Assembly: GCA_001275005.1 (NCBI GenBank)
Contig: JWZX01003310.1
Span: 1 to 58,578 of the forward strand
Direction: 5' to 3'
From: Chrysochromulina tobinii
Lineage: Eukaryota > Haptophyta > Prymnesiales > Chrysochromulinaceae
Length of the DNA: 58,578 nt
Both the position numbers and the translations under genes were made by a program. Below are positions 40,596 through 50,500 of the stretch, one piece after another (position 1 is the stretch's first letter; every line of letters begins with the position of its first letter). The notes below the pieces were generated by a model. It was given only the letters and a program-made list of their open reading frames with translations. It was not told where the DNA came from and made no database searches.

Positions 40596-42747
40596 CAGTT
40601 CTATCGGCAGCAGCCAACGCTGAGCACCAGCCCGCCGCAGCAGCACTGGCTACCGCATCACTCATCGTATCCGCCGCAACAACCACCTCTGCCACCTCAG
40701 CCGCCGCCGCCGCCGCAGCAGCATCAACAGCACGAGTGGCAGCGGCCAGCGCAGCCGCCCCTTCCTAAATCTCCTCCTCCCGCACCATCGCCGCTATCCC
40801 ATCCGCCACCGCAGCACCCTCCTCCGCTACAGCCTCCACTTCCGCAGGAGCAGCCTTTCGTTCAGCTCAAGCCGGTGGCGTCCGCACCTGCGCCACTGCC
40901 GCCGCTGCCGCCGCTGCCGCCGCTGCCGCCAACACCAACGCCAACGCCGCCAACACCGGTGGCGGCGGCGGCGGCGGCGAGCTCCTCATCCGATCTCGGG
41001 CTGAGCTCCTCATCCGATCTCGGGCTGAGCTCCTCATCCGATCTCGGGCTGAGCTCCTCATCCGATCTCGGGCTGAGCTCCTCATCCGATCTCGGGCTGC
41101 AGAAGCTGCTCGCTCAGCTCGACGCGCTGCATGGAGCGGGAGACCCTAGCCTGCAGCCTCCCGACGGGCGTCGTATCGGGCGCCTGCAGCCTCCCGACGG
41201 GCGTCGTATCGGGCGCCTGGAGCCTCCCGACGGGCGTCGTATCGGGCGCCTGGGGCCTCCTGCGACGCTCCTGTCGGGCGTCGTATCGGGCGCCGCGCCG
41301 GGCACCCTGCCGCCGGGCCTGCTACCTGCCGCGTTGCTACCGGCCGCGATGCTACCCGCCGCGTCGCTGCCCACTTCGTCGTTCCTCGCCAACCTCCTTG
41401 CGGACGTTGCGCGTGCCGCACCAGCCGCCGCGCCAGCCGCCGCGCCCGCCGCCGTGCCCACCGCCGTGCCCACCGCCGTGCCCACCGCCGTGCCCCCCGC
41501 CGCCAGGGCGGCAGTGAGCTGGGCGAGCGTAGCTGGATCGTCTAGGGACGCAGCGGCGGTTGAGCCGGTGGACATAACGTCCGAATCGCCTGCGGCGGCG
41601 TATGACACACCGTCGGCCATGGTGCCGATGGTGCCGATGATGCCGTCACTCGATACGGCGCCACAGGCCGACGAGGGAGACCGCGCGCGGGCGGCGCAGC
41701 TTCAGTCCGAGGCGTCGTACCGGGCGGCGCAGCTTCAGTCCGAGGCGTCGTACCGGGCGGCGCAGCTTCAGTCCGAGGCGTCGTACCGGGCGGCGCAGCT
41801 TCAATCCGAGGCGGCGGACGATGAGGAGGAGGCGCGACAGATGGCGGATGCTATCCGCGCGTCTCTGGCCTCCGCCGAGGCCGAGGCCGCCGCCGACGCC
41901 GCGCGCCCTCTGTTCGACGCCGACACGGCGCCCGAGGAGTTTTTGCGCTCGATGCAAGCCGAGATCGCCACGCAGACGTATGCGGAGGCGGAGGCGGCGT
42001 TCGCGGCACGGTTGGAGGCGGAGGGTCTACTGACTGTGTGTGTGCCCCGGGACGGGGACTGTGCCTTCCGATGCGCGCACCTCTGGCAGCTGCTCCTCGA
42101 TGTGGCGAGCGGTCGGGCGAGCGACGATGCCTTGCTGCATGAGTTTGGTGACTGGGTGCGCGAGGGCCGGCTCGCGTCGCGTCGCTCCTCAGCGAGTACG
42201 TCGGCGCGTGCGAGCCTCGTCGAGAGCCGCGCCGGCTCGCCGCGGCCAGAGACATCCTCAGCAGCACTCACGCCGGCGCCGACGCGCACGCCGCCTGCGC
42301 CCCTCTCGCTGCATCATCAGCTGCGATGCCGTACAGTCGAGCACCTCTTGCAGAAGCTCGCCGACCCTCATTCGCCCGAGGCCGAGCGAGTCGAGGCCCT
42401 CCTAGCAGACGCGTGCCGCGGTACATGCCGTGACGGCACGAGCAAGCGGCTTCGTCGCCGGCTGCGCTCAACACAACGCTCCTCCGCCGCCCCGCCGGCG
42501 CCGGCGGCGGACGTGCGTGAGGCATCCGGTGACGACGAGGAGGACGATGCACCGAGCCCCTTGGACATGCGTGAACTCTCCCTTGCGAAGCGCCACTCGG
42601 TGTACCTCGAGACCATGAGAGAGCCCGGTGTCTTTGCCGAGAGGCTCGAGCTCGAGGCGCTCAGCGCAACGCTTGGAGTGCCCATCCATGTCTACTTCTG
42701 CACCAATGCGGAGGCGGAGCTCGCCGCCGCTCAGCTGCGCGAGGCGA

Positions 42748-42784
<37 letters not shown>

Positions 42785-44936
42785 CGGCGGTGGCGGCGGA
42801 GCACCCTCGCCTGACGGGCCGTCGACCGACGAGGCAAGCGGCAAGGGCAGCAAGGCAGGCGAGGGCGGTAGCAACGGAGGCAGCGGCGGCAACGGCAAGA
42901 GGGTCCACCGGCCCGGCAAAGGTGGCAGGCATGGTCGGCGTCTGCCCCGCCCTGCCGAGGTGCTCGGTACGGAGAATCGTAAGCTCGAGGCAGCGGGAGA
43001 TGAGAAGCATAGCGCCAAGGGCGGCGCCGGCGGCAGGAATGGCGGCCGGCGCTCGAGCGGCGGGAGCGGCGGCGGCGGCGGTGGCGGCGGTTTCGGAGGG
43101 GAGCCTCTGCGTTTACTGCATCGCGTGAGCGCGCGTCACTTCGACCTTCTCCTTCCTCTCGGCTCCCCCGCTGCGCAGGCGGCCATGGTGGCCTTAACGG
43201 TGGCCAAGGCTGAGGAGGCCTATGAAGAGGCCGAGGCTGACGACTCACAGGTGCTGCGTGTGGGGGAGGCGGGGCCTCCCGTGTCCTCCGCGGCGACGAA
43301 GCTTGAGGCGAGCAGCAACGAGCGGATGGAGGGGATGGGTGCGACGCTCGAGATGAGGGACGCGATGGCCGCGCAGCTGCAGACGAGCCGCGCGCCGCCG
43401 TCGCCGCCCTCGGCGCCGGCAGAGAGCGCCCCGCTGCATGTGGAGGCCACAGTCCCCTCCACGGACAGCAGATCGCCAACGCTCTCCAAGCGCGCCTCCC
43501 AGGCTCCCAGCTCCCAGGCTGTGAAGCTCCCAACTGGCTGTGAAGCTCCCAGCTCCCAGGCTGTGAAGCTCCCAACTGGCTGTGAAGCTCCCAGCTCCCA
43601 GGCTGTGAAACTCCCAACTGGCTGTGAAGCTCCCAGCTCCCCGGCTCGCAGCTCCCCGGCCTCGCCGACGGCCACGCTGGCGGACGGGGCGGCGGATGGG
43701 CTTGACCGGGCTGCTGCTCGTGGGGCCGACGAGGCGAACCCGGATTCGCCGGAGCTCTATGCCATCTCGGAGGACGCGAGATCGCAGGTGGACCCGGAAT
43801 TATCGGAGCTCTATGCCATCTCGGAGGACGCGAGATCGCAGGTGGACCCGGAATTATCGGAGCTCTATGCCATCTCGGAGGACGCGAGATCGCTGCTGCT
43901 CAATATCATCGGGCGGGAGTTTGAGGAGGCGGTCGACTACGCACTCCACGTACTGCTCGATGCGGTCGAGAGTTGCGATCAGACCGAGGGCTCGAAAGGC
44001 AGCGGCGCCGCCGTGGCCGACCTCGAAGGTGCTGGCTGGCGGCCGGGAGAGGGCGCCGTGGCGGGCGTGGCGGGTGCGCTCCTCGAAACGCTCGAGGCGC
44101 ACTATGATGGTGATCTGCCGCGTGCCTCGCTCCAGCGCGTCGCCCGCCGAGCCCATGAGCTCGTGAGCAGCGGTCGCCATGGACTGCCCACAGCACCCGA
44201 GGCATGGATCACGCCCGCGGCGGCGCGTCGGCCGGAGCCGCCGGCCGCCGGCGCCGCCGGCGCCCGTCCGAGATTCAGCGGCAAGGACGGCAACGGCAAG
44301 GACGGCAGCGGCAAGGACGGCAGCGGCAAGGACGGCAGCGGCAAGGACGGCAGCGGCAAGGACGGCAGCAAGGAGGGTGGGCGGCCGGCCGATGGGCGCC
44401 TGGCACGTTGCCAGGGGAGGGGCTCAGGGCAGTCGCCGCTCAGCACGGCGCCGCCGCCAGGGTACGCCGAGGCGATCGCGATGCTGCAGGAGCTCAAGCC
44501 TGGTGTGAGCGAGGCCCTGTGCGCGCACGTGCTGCGCCAGAGTGCGGGGGATTCAGGTGCGGCGGCCGAGCTGCTCTTCTCGAGTGACGAAGCCGAGCTC
44601 GAGCGTCAGGTGCAGGTGGAGCTTGCGCGCGAGACGGAGGAGCGGCGCCAACTGGCGAAGGCCGACAAAGACGCGCGCAGGCGCGCCATCGAGCGCAACG
44701 ACGCGGTGCGCGACCTCGCGGCCGACTGCGTCGAGTTGAGCGCGCCGCGGCTGCCGTACGCCAAGAGCCGCAAAGAGAGCCTCGCCGCCGCCAAGGGGCC
44801 GCGCTACCTCGACGGTCAGGTTGTCGCGCACAAGGGTGAGAAGCACATCGTCGTGGACAACAGGGAGGAGTGGGATGGCGGCAGCCGCGGCCGGGTCAAG
44901 ACCAAAGGCAAGCGCGGGCCAGGCTGGACTGCATGA
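39699..44936 (+). CDS. GYF-UIM-OTU-CUE deubiquitinase
   Basis: 1,745 residues from the ATG at 39699 (MAAYASVDVEWFYARS). An upstream in-frame ATG at 39456 would add 81 residues that look like leader DNA. Domains in order: GYF_2-like at 8-65 (WFYARSKQQQGPVSFGEL); long low-complexity region with poly-Gln and Pro; UIM near 707-727 (EEEARQMADAIRASLAS); OTU cysteine protease with D785-G-D-C788 and catalytic-type His1147 in ARHFDLLLP, interrupted by a Gly-rich insert; CUE-like helix at about 1588-1630 (AIAMLQELKPGVSEALCAHVL). The conserved-looking C-terminus ends EWDGGSRGRVKTKGKRGPG. It should cleave ubiquitin chains, with UIM and CUE binding ubiquitin. No introns in 5.2 kb. It carries many in-frame tandem repeats. 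Confidence 0.85.
40535..40598 (+). repeat. CAG microsatellite (poly-Gln)
   Basis: About 20 uninterrupted or nearly uninterrupted CAG codons in the OTU gene. Confidence 0.95.
40980..41098 (+). repeat. 24-nt tandem repeat in OTU gene
   Basis: Five copies of a 24-mer (GAGCTCCTCATCCGATCTCG...) encoding LSSSSDLG. Followed at 41150-41260 by three 33-nt copies encoding PPDGRRIGRL. Confidence 0.9.
43740..43895 (+). repeat. 54-nt tandem repeat bounded by AG|GT
   Basis: Repeat of SELYAISEDARSQVDPEL. The 54-nt segment 43788-43841 starts GTGGAC and ends TCGCAG with AG|GT at both borders, so it is intron-like in its ends. It keeps the frame whether or not it is removed. Confidence 0.8.
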
Positions 44937-45799
44937 GGCCAAGTCAAGACCAAAGGCAAGTGCGGGCCAGGCTGGACTGCAAAAGCAGGGTGGAATGATA
45001 CGTTGATAGGGACCCGCCCGGCACGGCGCCAGTCCGTGCTCGTCGCGTCCCTGCTGCTACGTGGTAAGTGCAGGCGAACAAGGAGCTCTGTGGCGTGAGA
45101 GATTTGTGGTTAGGCTACTCGGCTTCCTCCCTTGCCGTCCAGCTCAATGTCGACTTGGTCATCTCGTGTGGCATTGCTGCCGGCTGCGGCGGTGCCGATG
45201 GTCACGTGTCGCCGACGATGATATCGTTTGGTCGTGCGCGGTCCCGTGATCCATTCGAGTGGCCCGTGACTGTCCGCGTGCCGACTCGACTTTTACCTCC
45301 GCGCATTTCTGGTTCTCATCTCGGTTCTCTGTGTCCGTTCGTCTCGTCCTGTGACTTATCGTGTTAACCGTGGTGCGCCGGACCGTGCGGAGCGGTGGTG
45401 CTGCGCGCCGGACCGCGCCGACCACGCCGAGAGGTGAGCAGAGTGGACGTGTGACGGCCGATGCGCGACGTGTGACGTGATGAATCTGATGTGGAATATA
45501 CTGTTTTTGTGTTTACTCACTGTGATCACTGATTTCACAAACGGTCACTACGAAATCAGTGACTTATCTGATGCTCGTTCCGCGCTCGGAAGATCACGCT
45601 CGCTCTCCTGCCACGACGCACGAGACCATCAAATAATGCTTAATGGACAATCCTCAATCTATCGCTCAACCGAGGCGGGGGAACAGCCTGCCGCCAACCG
45701 ATACGCGATAGCACGCGACTAACGGGTGCTGCTGCCTGCTGCGCTGCCCCGCTCCCGCACCGCGGCCGGTCCCGGGTTCCGCCTTCTGCTTCTCGTCTT
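44937..45799. other. intergenic region with a hairpin
   Basis: Between the 3' ends of the OTU and pseudouridine synthase genes. It contains an 11-bp perfect inverted repeat (45526-45536 and 45552-45562, loop 15 nt) in a low-GC stretch. The ATG frame at 45480 (MNLMWNILFLCLLTVITDF) has a hydrophobic start but no other support. Confidence 0.45.
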
Positions 45800-47227
45800 T
45801 CAATCGGTCCAAACTGCGCCGCCACAAGCGCGCCGCGCATCGTCCTCGTCAAAGTGCGTCAGCGTTGCGGCGCCTCCGCTCGCAACCGTCGCAATCAGCG
45901 GCGTTGGCAATGGTGCCTCTGGCGTCAGCGCCGCGAGCGTCGTGCCGACGTCGCCGACTTCGCGCGCCGCCGTTCCCACACCGCGCCTCGCCAAGACCCC
46001 TACATCGCGGCTGCCCCCCCACACCGCCGTACCCAGACCACGCATCTGCGGTGGCATCCAGTGCTCATCGGGAATCCCATAGAAGCAATGCTCCAACGTG
46101 AGCCCTAGGGCAGGTGCCTTGACGACTTCGAGACCGCGCTCGAGCCGCACTGCCTTGCGCCCGCGCGCCTCGAGCAAGGCGCTCACGTCATCAGGCGTGA
46201 GGCGGCCGAGGCCCACTTCTACGAGCGTGCCGCTGATCATGCGCATCATGTTGTACAGGAAGCGATCACACTCGGCGCATATGGTGACGACACTCTCGCT
46301 AGTGCCCACGCCGATTCCAAGCCCGCTCAAGCCACCGTAGCCGGCGTCGCTGACGCCTTCGCCGCCGCTGGCGACGGTGCCCTCGTCCACGGCGGCCGCG
46401 GGTCTGACGCTTGCGGCCGCTGCCACAGGATCCATGAGGCCCGAGTGTCGGCGCACCTCGAGTCGTCGCATGCGCTTCACTGGCGTTCGCGGATCCGTGG
46501 GCTCGCGCACGCCAAAGGTCGAAAAGTCGTGCGTGCCTACCAGCCGCGCGGCCGCCTCAACCATCGCGGGCACATCGAGCTTCTGTTTGCGGCCGAGCGT
46601 CCACCGGTAGCGCGCCGTCATGGGATTGCCCGCGCCCTCGTGCACCGTATACACGTACCGCTTCCCGACGCAGTTCTCGCGTGCGTGGAAGTCCTCGGGT
46701 GCCGGCCTGATGCTGTGCACCTGCACGTCACTCGGCAACCCGCTGCTCAGCGAGCCCAGCGTGCGCTCGAGTACCTCGGCAAGCACCTCGTCAGAGCTGT
46801 CCAGCACCTTGGCAATGTGCGGAACTGGCTTCGAGCCCGGCTCCACGGGCGGCTCGAAGTGGAAGACCTGCGCTCGAGCGTGGACGCCCGCATCGGTGCG
46901 GCCGCTCCCCGCCACGTACACGCGCCCGCCGAGCAGCTTGCTCAGGCGCGCCTCGAGCACGTCCTGGATTGTCTGTAGGCCTGGTTGCTGCGTCTGCCAT
47001 CCCTTGTAGTCGGTGCCATCGTACGCGACGACGCCGCAGAAGCGGCGTGGCAGCGGATTCGCCCGATCGTACGCCTGGCGCGACGCACGCTGGCACATGG
47101 CCCGCAGGCGCTGTGCAGATCGCGTGATGCCAAGTTGCGACTGATTGAAAGGGACGACCGCGTGCGTCGCGCACTCTTGTGTCGTCGAGCGCGCTGTGCT
47201 GCTGCTGCTGAGCGTTGCACACATCAT
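45800..47227 (-). CDS. truA: TruA-type tRNA pseudouridine synthase
   Basis: 475 residues from the ATG at 47227 (MMCATLSSSS); the longer open frame upstream has no ATG. The N-terminal ~55 residues are Ser/Arg/Gln-rich and may be an organelle-targeting peptide. FCGVVAYDGTDYKGWQTQQ opens the TruA fold, and the catalytic Asp is D112 in AGSGRTDAGVHAR. Further family blocks are ENCVGKRYVYTVHEG, VGTHDFSTFGV and FLYNMMRMISGTLVEVG. TruA isomerises uridines 38-40 of the tRNA anticodon arm. An Ala/Gly-rich insertion of about 45 residues precedes the last core strand, and there is a long C-terminal extension. Divergent from the Fd-GOGAT gene. Confidence 0.92.
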   Translation of the reverse strand: MMCATLSSSSTARSTTQECATHAVVPFNQSQLGITRSAQRLRAMCQRASRQAYDRANPLPRRFCGVVAYDGTDYKGWQTQQPGLQTIQDVLEARLSKLLGGRVYVAGSGRTDAGVHARAQVFHFEPPVEPGSKPVPHIAKVLDSSDEVLAEVLERTLGSLSSGLPSDVQVHSIRPAPEDFHARENCVGKRYVYTVHEGAGNPMTARYRWTLGRKQKLDVPAMVEAAARLVGTHDFSTFGVREPTDPRTPVKRMRRLEVRRHSGLMDPVAAAASVRPAAAVDEGTVASGGEGVSDAGYGGLSGLGIGVGTSESVVTICAECDRFLYNMMRMISGTLVEVGLGRLTPDDVSALLEARGRKAVRLERGLEVVKAPALGLTLEHCFYGIPDEHWMPPQMRGLGTAVWGGSRDVGVLARRGVGTAAREVGDVGTTLAALTPEAPLPTPLIATVASGGAATLTHFDEDDARRACGGAVWTD

Positions 47228-47534
47228 GAAATTCACACCCCCAAAACAACAAACAACACGTACTGTACATGTACAACGCACTCGCCACACCCCGCGCGTG
47301 CGAAAAAAGATACTCGCGCAGGTGTGAAACGGCCGTTCCCCACATGTCGTGCGCGCGCAACGGAGAGCCGGATCGAATCTTGAGGTTCGTGCTCGTATAG
47401 TCCGACAGCGTACCAAAACGCAATCTGCGGAATTAGTTCGGTTTCATTATGAACAGTGGACGTGAGAGACCTCGTCCCGCGAAAGCCGAGTTGTGGGCTC
47501 GTCGGCGATCTCCACAGGGGGTCCTCCTATTGTG
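47228..47534. promoter_or_regulatory. divergent promoter region of pseudouridine synthase and Fd-GOGAT
   Basis: 307 bp between the two ATGs. A repeated GTACTGTACATGTACAACG-like palindromic patch lies near 47260-47278. Regulatory role inferred from position. Confidence 0.3.
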
Positions 47535-50500
47535 ATGCTATTAGCCCACTTCGCCGCGTCTTTTGCGTTCCTGGTGCCCAATGCGCCGCTCGCGCCGCGC
47601 ACGGGCACCGCCACACGTCCGCAGGTTGCCCCCGCGCGGGCAAGTGCCCCCTTGTTGCAACTTGCAACGCCGCCGCTGCGAATTGGCCAGTTTGGCTTTC
47701 CTGAGCCCGGGCCACCGGTCCTGGTCGAGGAGCGCGACGCGTGCGGAGTGGGTTTCATCGCGGACATCAAGGGGCGGCGGCGGCACGAGACCATCGCGCG
47801 CGCTATTCACGCGCTCAGCTGCATGGAGCACCGCGGCGGCTGCGGCGGCGACGGCATCTCAGGCGACGGCGCGGGCGTGCTGACCTCGGTGCCTTGGGAG
47901 CTCTTCGAGGCCGAGGGGTACCTGAAGGGGAAGCCTTCGGAGAGCTGCGGCGTGGCCATGATGTTCCTCCCGCAGGCGGAGGCGGACGCGCAGAAAGCTC
48001 AATCGCTGCTGGAGGTGCAGGCAGCGGCCAAAGGCTTTGTGTTCCTCGGCTGGCGTGACCCGCCGCAGAACAAGGACGTGCTGGGTCCGCTAGCACGCGC
48101 GGCACTCCCGAGAATCCGGCAGGCCTTCCTGCACCACCCGACGCTCCGCGGCGACGCTCTCGAGGCTGCGCTTTACCAGGTGCGTCGCTCGACTCAGGCC
48201 GAAGTGCTCGACAAGTGCGGCAAGCGTGTGGGAGGCGCGCAGACGTACTTCTGCTCGCTCTCGTCGCGCACGATCATCTACAAGGGCATGGTGATGTCTG
48301 CGGTACTCGGCCCCTTTTACGGCGACCTGACCAACCCTGCCTTCCACACCAACTTTGCCGTCTACCACCGGCGCTTCTCGACGAACACGAATCCGAAGTG
48401 GCCACTCGCGCAACCTATGCGTTGCCTCGCGCACAATGGCGAGATCAACACGCTCATCGGGAACGTGAACTGGCAGCGCGCGCTCGACATCCAGCGCAAG
48501 CGGCGCGACCCGCTGTGCTCGCTAGACAAGTCGGACTCGGCGAACCTCGACGCCGTCTTCGAGAATCTCGTGCGGAGCGGCGGCAAGACGCCCGCCATGG
48601 CGCTCTCAATCTTGGTGCCCGAGGCGTATCGCGAGCAGCCGGAATACAAGAACGACCCAGAGGTGGAGGCGATGTACGAGTACTACTCCGGGCTGCAGGA
48701 GCCGTGGGACGGCCCCGCACTCCTCATCTTCTGCGACGGCAAGCAGCTCGGCGCCACGCTCGATCGCAATGGGTTGCGCCCCGCGCGCTACCTGCTGACC
48801 AAGGATGGGCTCCTCGGGTTCATGTCCGAGACGGGCGTCATCGAGGTGGACGACAGTGAGGTGGTGAGCAAGGGGCGGCTCGGCCCGGGCAACATGATCA
48901 CGCTCGACCTTGAGACGGGCGAGTTCCGTCCGAACCAGGAGGTCAAGCGTGACCTTGCCTCGAAGGCTCCCTACGGCGAGTGGCTCAAAGAGCGTCGGGC
49001 GATTGTCGAGCCGCTTCCTTTCAACGTCGAGGAGGCGGAAGCGGTGCCTGAGAATCTGATGCAGCAGCTGACGGCATTTGGCTGGTCGCTCGAAGACCTC
49101 GAGATGCAGGTGGGCGACATGGCGAATTCGGGCAAGGAGACCCTCTTCTCCCTGGGCGAGGACACGCCCCTCGCCGTCCTGTCGGAGAAGCCCCACCCGC
49201 TCTACGACTACTTTAAGCAGCGCTTCGCGCAGGTGACCAACCCACCCATCGACCCACTGCGCGAGGGCATCGTGATGAACCTTGACATGGCGCTCGGCAA
49301 GCGGCACGACCTTCGCGACGCGCCCTCGCCCGAGCTCGCCGAGCAGCTGCGCATCACCAGCCCCGTCCTCAACGGCAACGAGCTGGGCGCGATCCGCAAG
49401 CTGCGCAAAGTGGCCACGGCCTCGACGATCTACCCGATCAGCGATGGGCCCGAGGGGCTCGAGAAGGCCGTCAAGGCGCTGTGCGCCGCGGCGGAGCAGC
49501 AGGTGCGCAACGGCGCCGAGGTCATTGTCCTTTCGGACCAAAAGGCTGGCGGTATGGGAGTGGACGACGCCTTCATCCCGCCGCTGCTGGCCGTGGGCGC
49601 GGTGCACCACCATCTGATCACTGCGGGCGTGCGTCTCGAGGCATCAATCATCGTCGAGACCGCTCAGGCGTGGTCGACGCACCACATCGCGTGCCTCGTC
49701 GGCTTCGGAGCCTCGGCGGTGCACCCGTACCTCCTCTATTCGTCCGTCAAGTACCTGTACGCGTCCGAGAAGCGCACCAAGATGCGCGCGAGCGGACAGA
49801 TCAACGACATTACGCTCGCGAAAAACTTCGAGAACTTGCGCTATGCGCTCGACTCGGGCGTGCTCAAGATCCTTTCCAAGATCGGCATCTCGCTGCTCTC
49901 GTCCTACCACGGCGCGCAGATCTTCGAGGCGATCGGCCTGGGCAAGGAGCTCATCGACAGCGCCTTCGTGGGCACTCCATCTCGCATCGGAGGGCTCACC
50001 TTCAAGGACGTGGCCGAGGAGGTCGCCGTGTGGCACGCGACCGCTCAGCTAGTCGACGGCACGAAGCCGCTCAACAACTGGGGCTTCGTCAAGTTCTACC
50101 AGAAGCTCGAGCACCACAACTGGAACCCGCCCATGAGCCGGCTGCTGCACAAGGCGCTGCGGTCGGCCGACGCGTCGGGCGAGGGCCTCGACTTTTACAA
50201 GACGTACACGGACTCGGTCGAGGAGACAGTGCCCTCGACCATCCGCGACATGCTCGAGATCGTCTCAGATCGTAAGCCGATCTCGATCGACCTCGTCGAG
50301 CCCGTCGAGGCGATCATGAAGCGCTTCTGCACGGGCGGCATGTCGCTCGGCGCGCTCTCGCGCGAGGCTCACGAGACGCTTGCGATTGGGGTCAACCGCG
50401 CGGGCGGCCGTTCCAACTCAGGCGAGGGCGGCGAAGACGAGTGCCGCTGGTCCTCGATCGAGGATGCCACCGCGGAGGGCACCTCAGACTCGTTCCCTCA

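Noticed and set aside
42661-43617. 318-codon minus-strand frame in the OTU gene
   Set aside because: Antisense of the OTU domain and Gly-rich insert; no protein features.
45480-45722. 81-codon frame with hydrophobic start (MNLMWNILFLCLLTVITDF)
   Set aside because: Low-GC intergenic context, an inverted repeat in the middle and no further protein features; not enough for a gene call.
48606-49613. 335-codon minus-strand frame in Fd-GOGAT
   Set aside because: Antisense shadow of a highly conserved enzyme.
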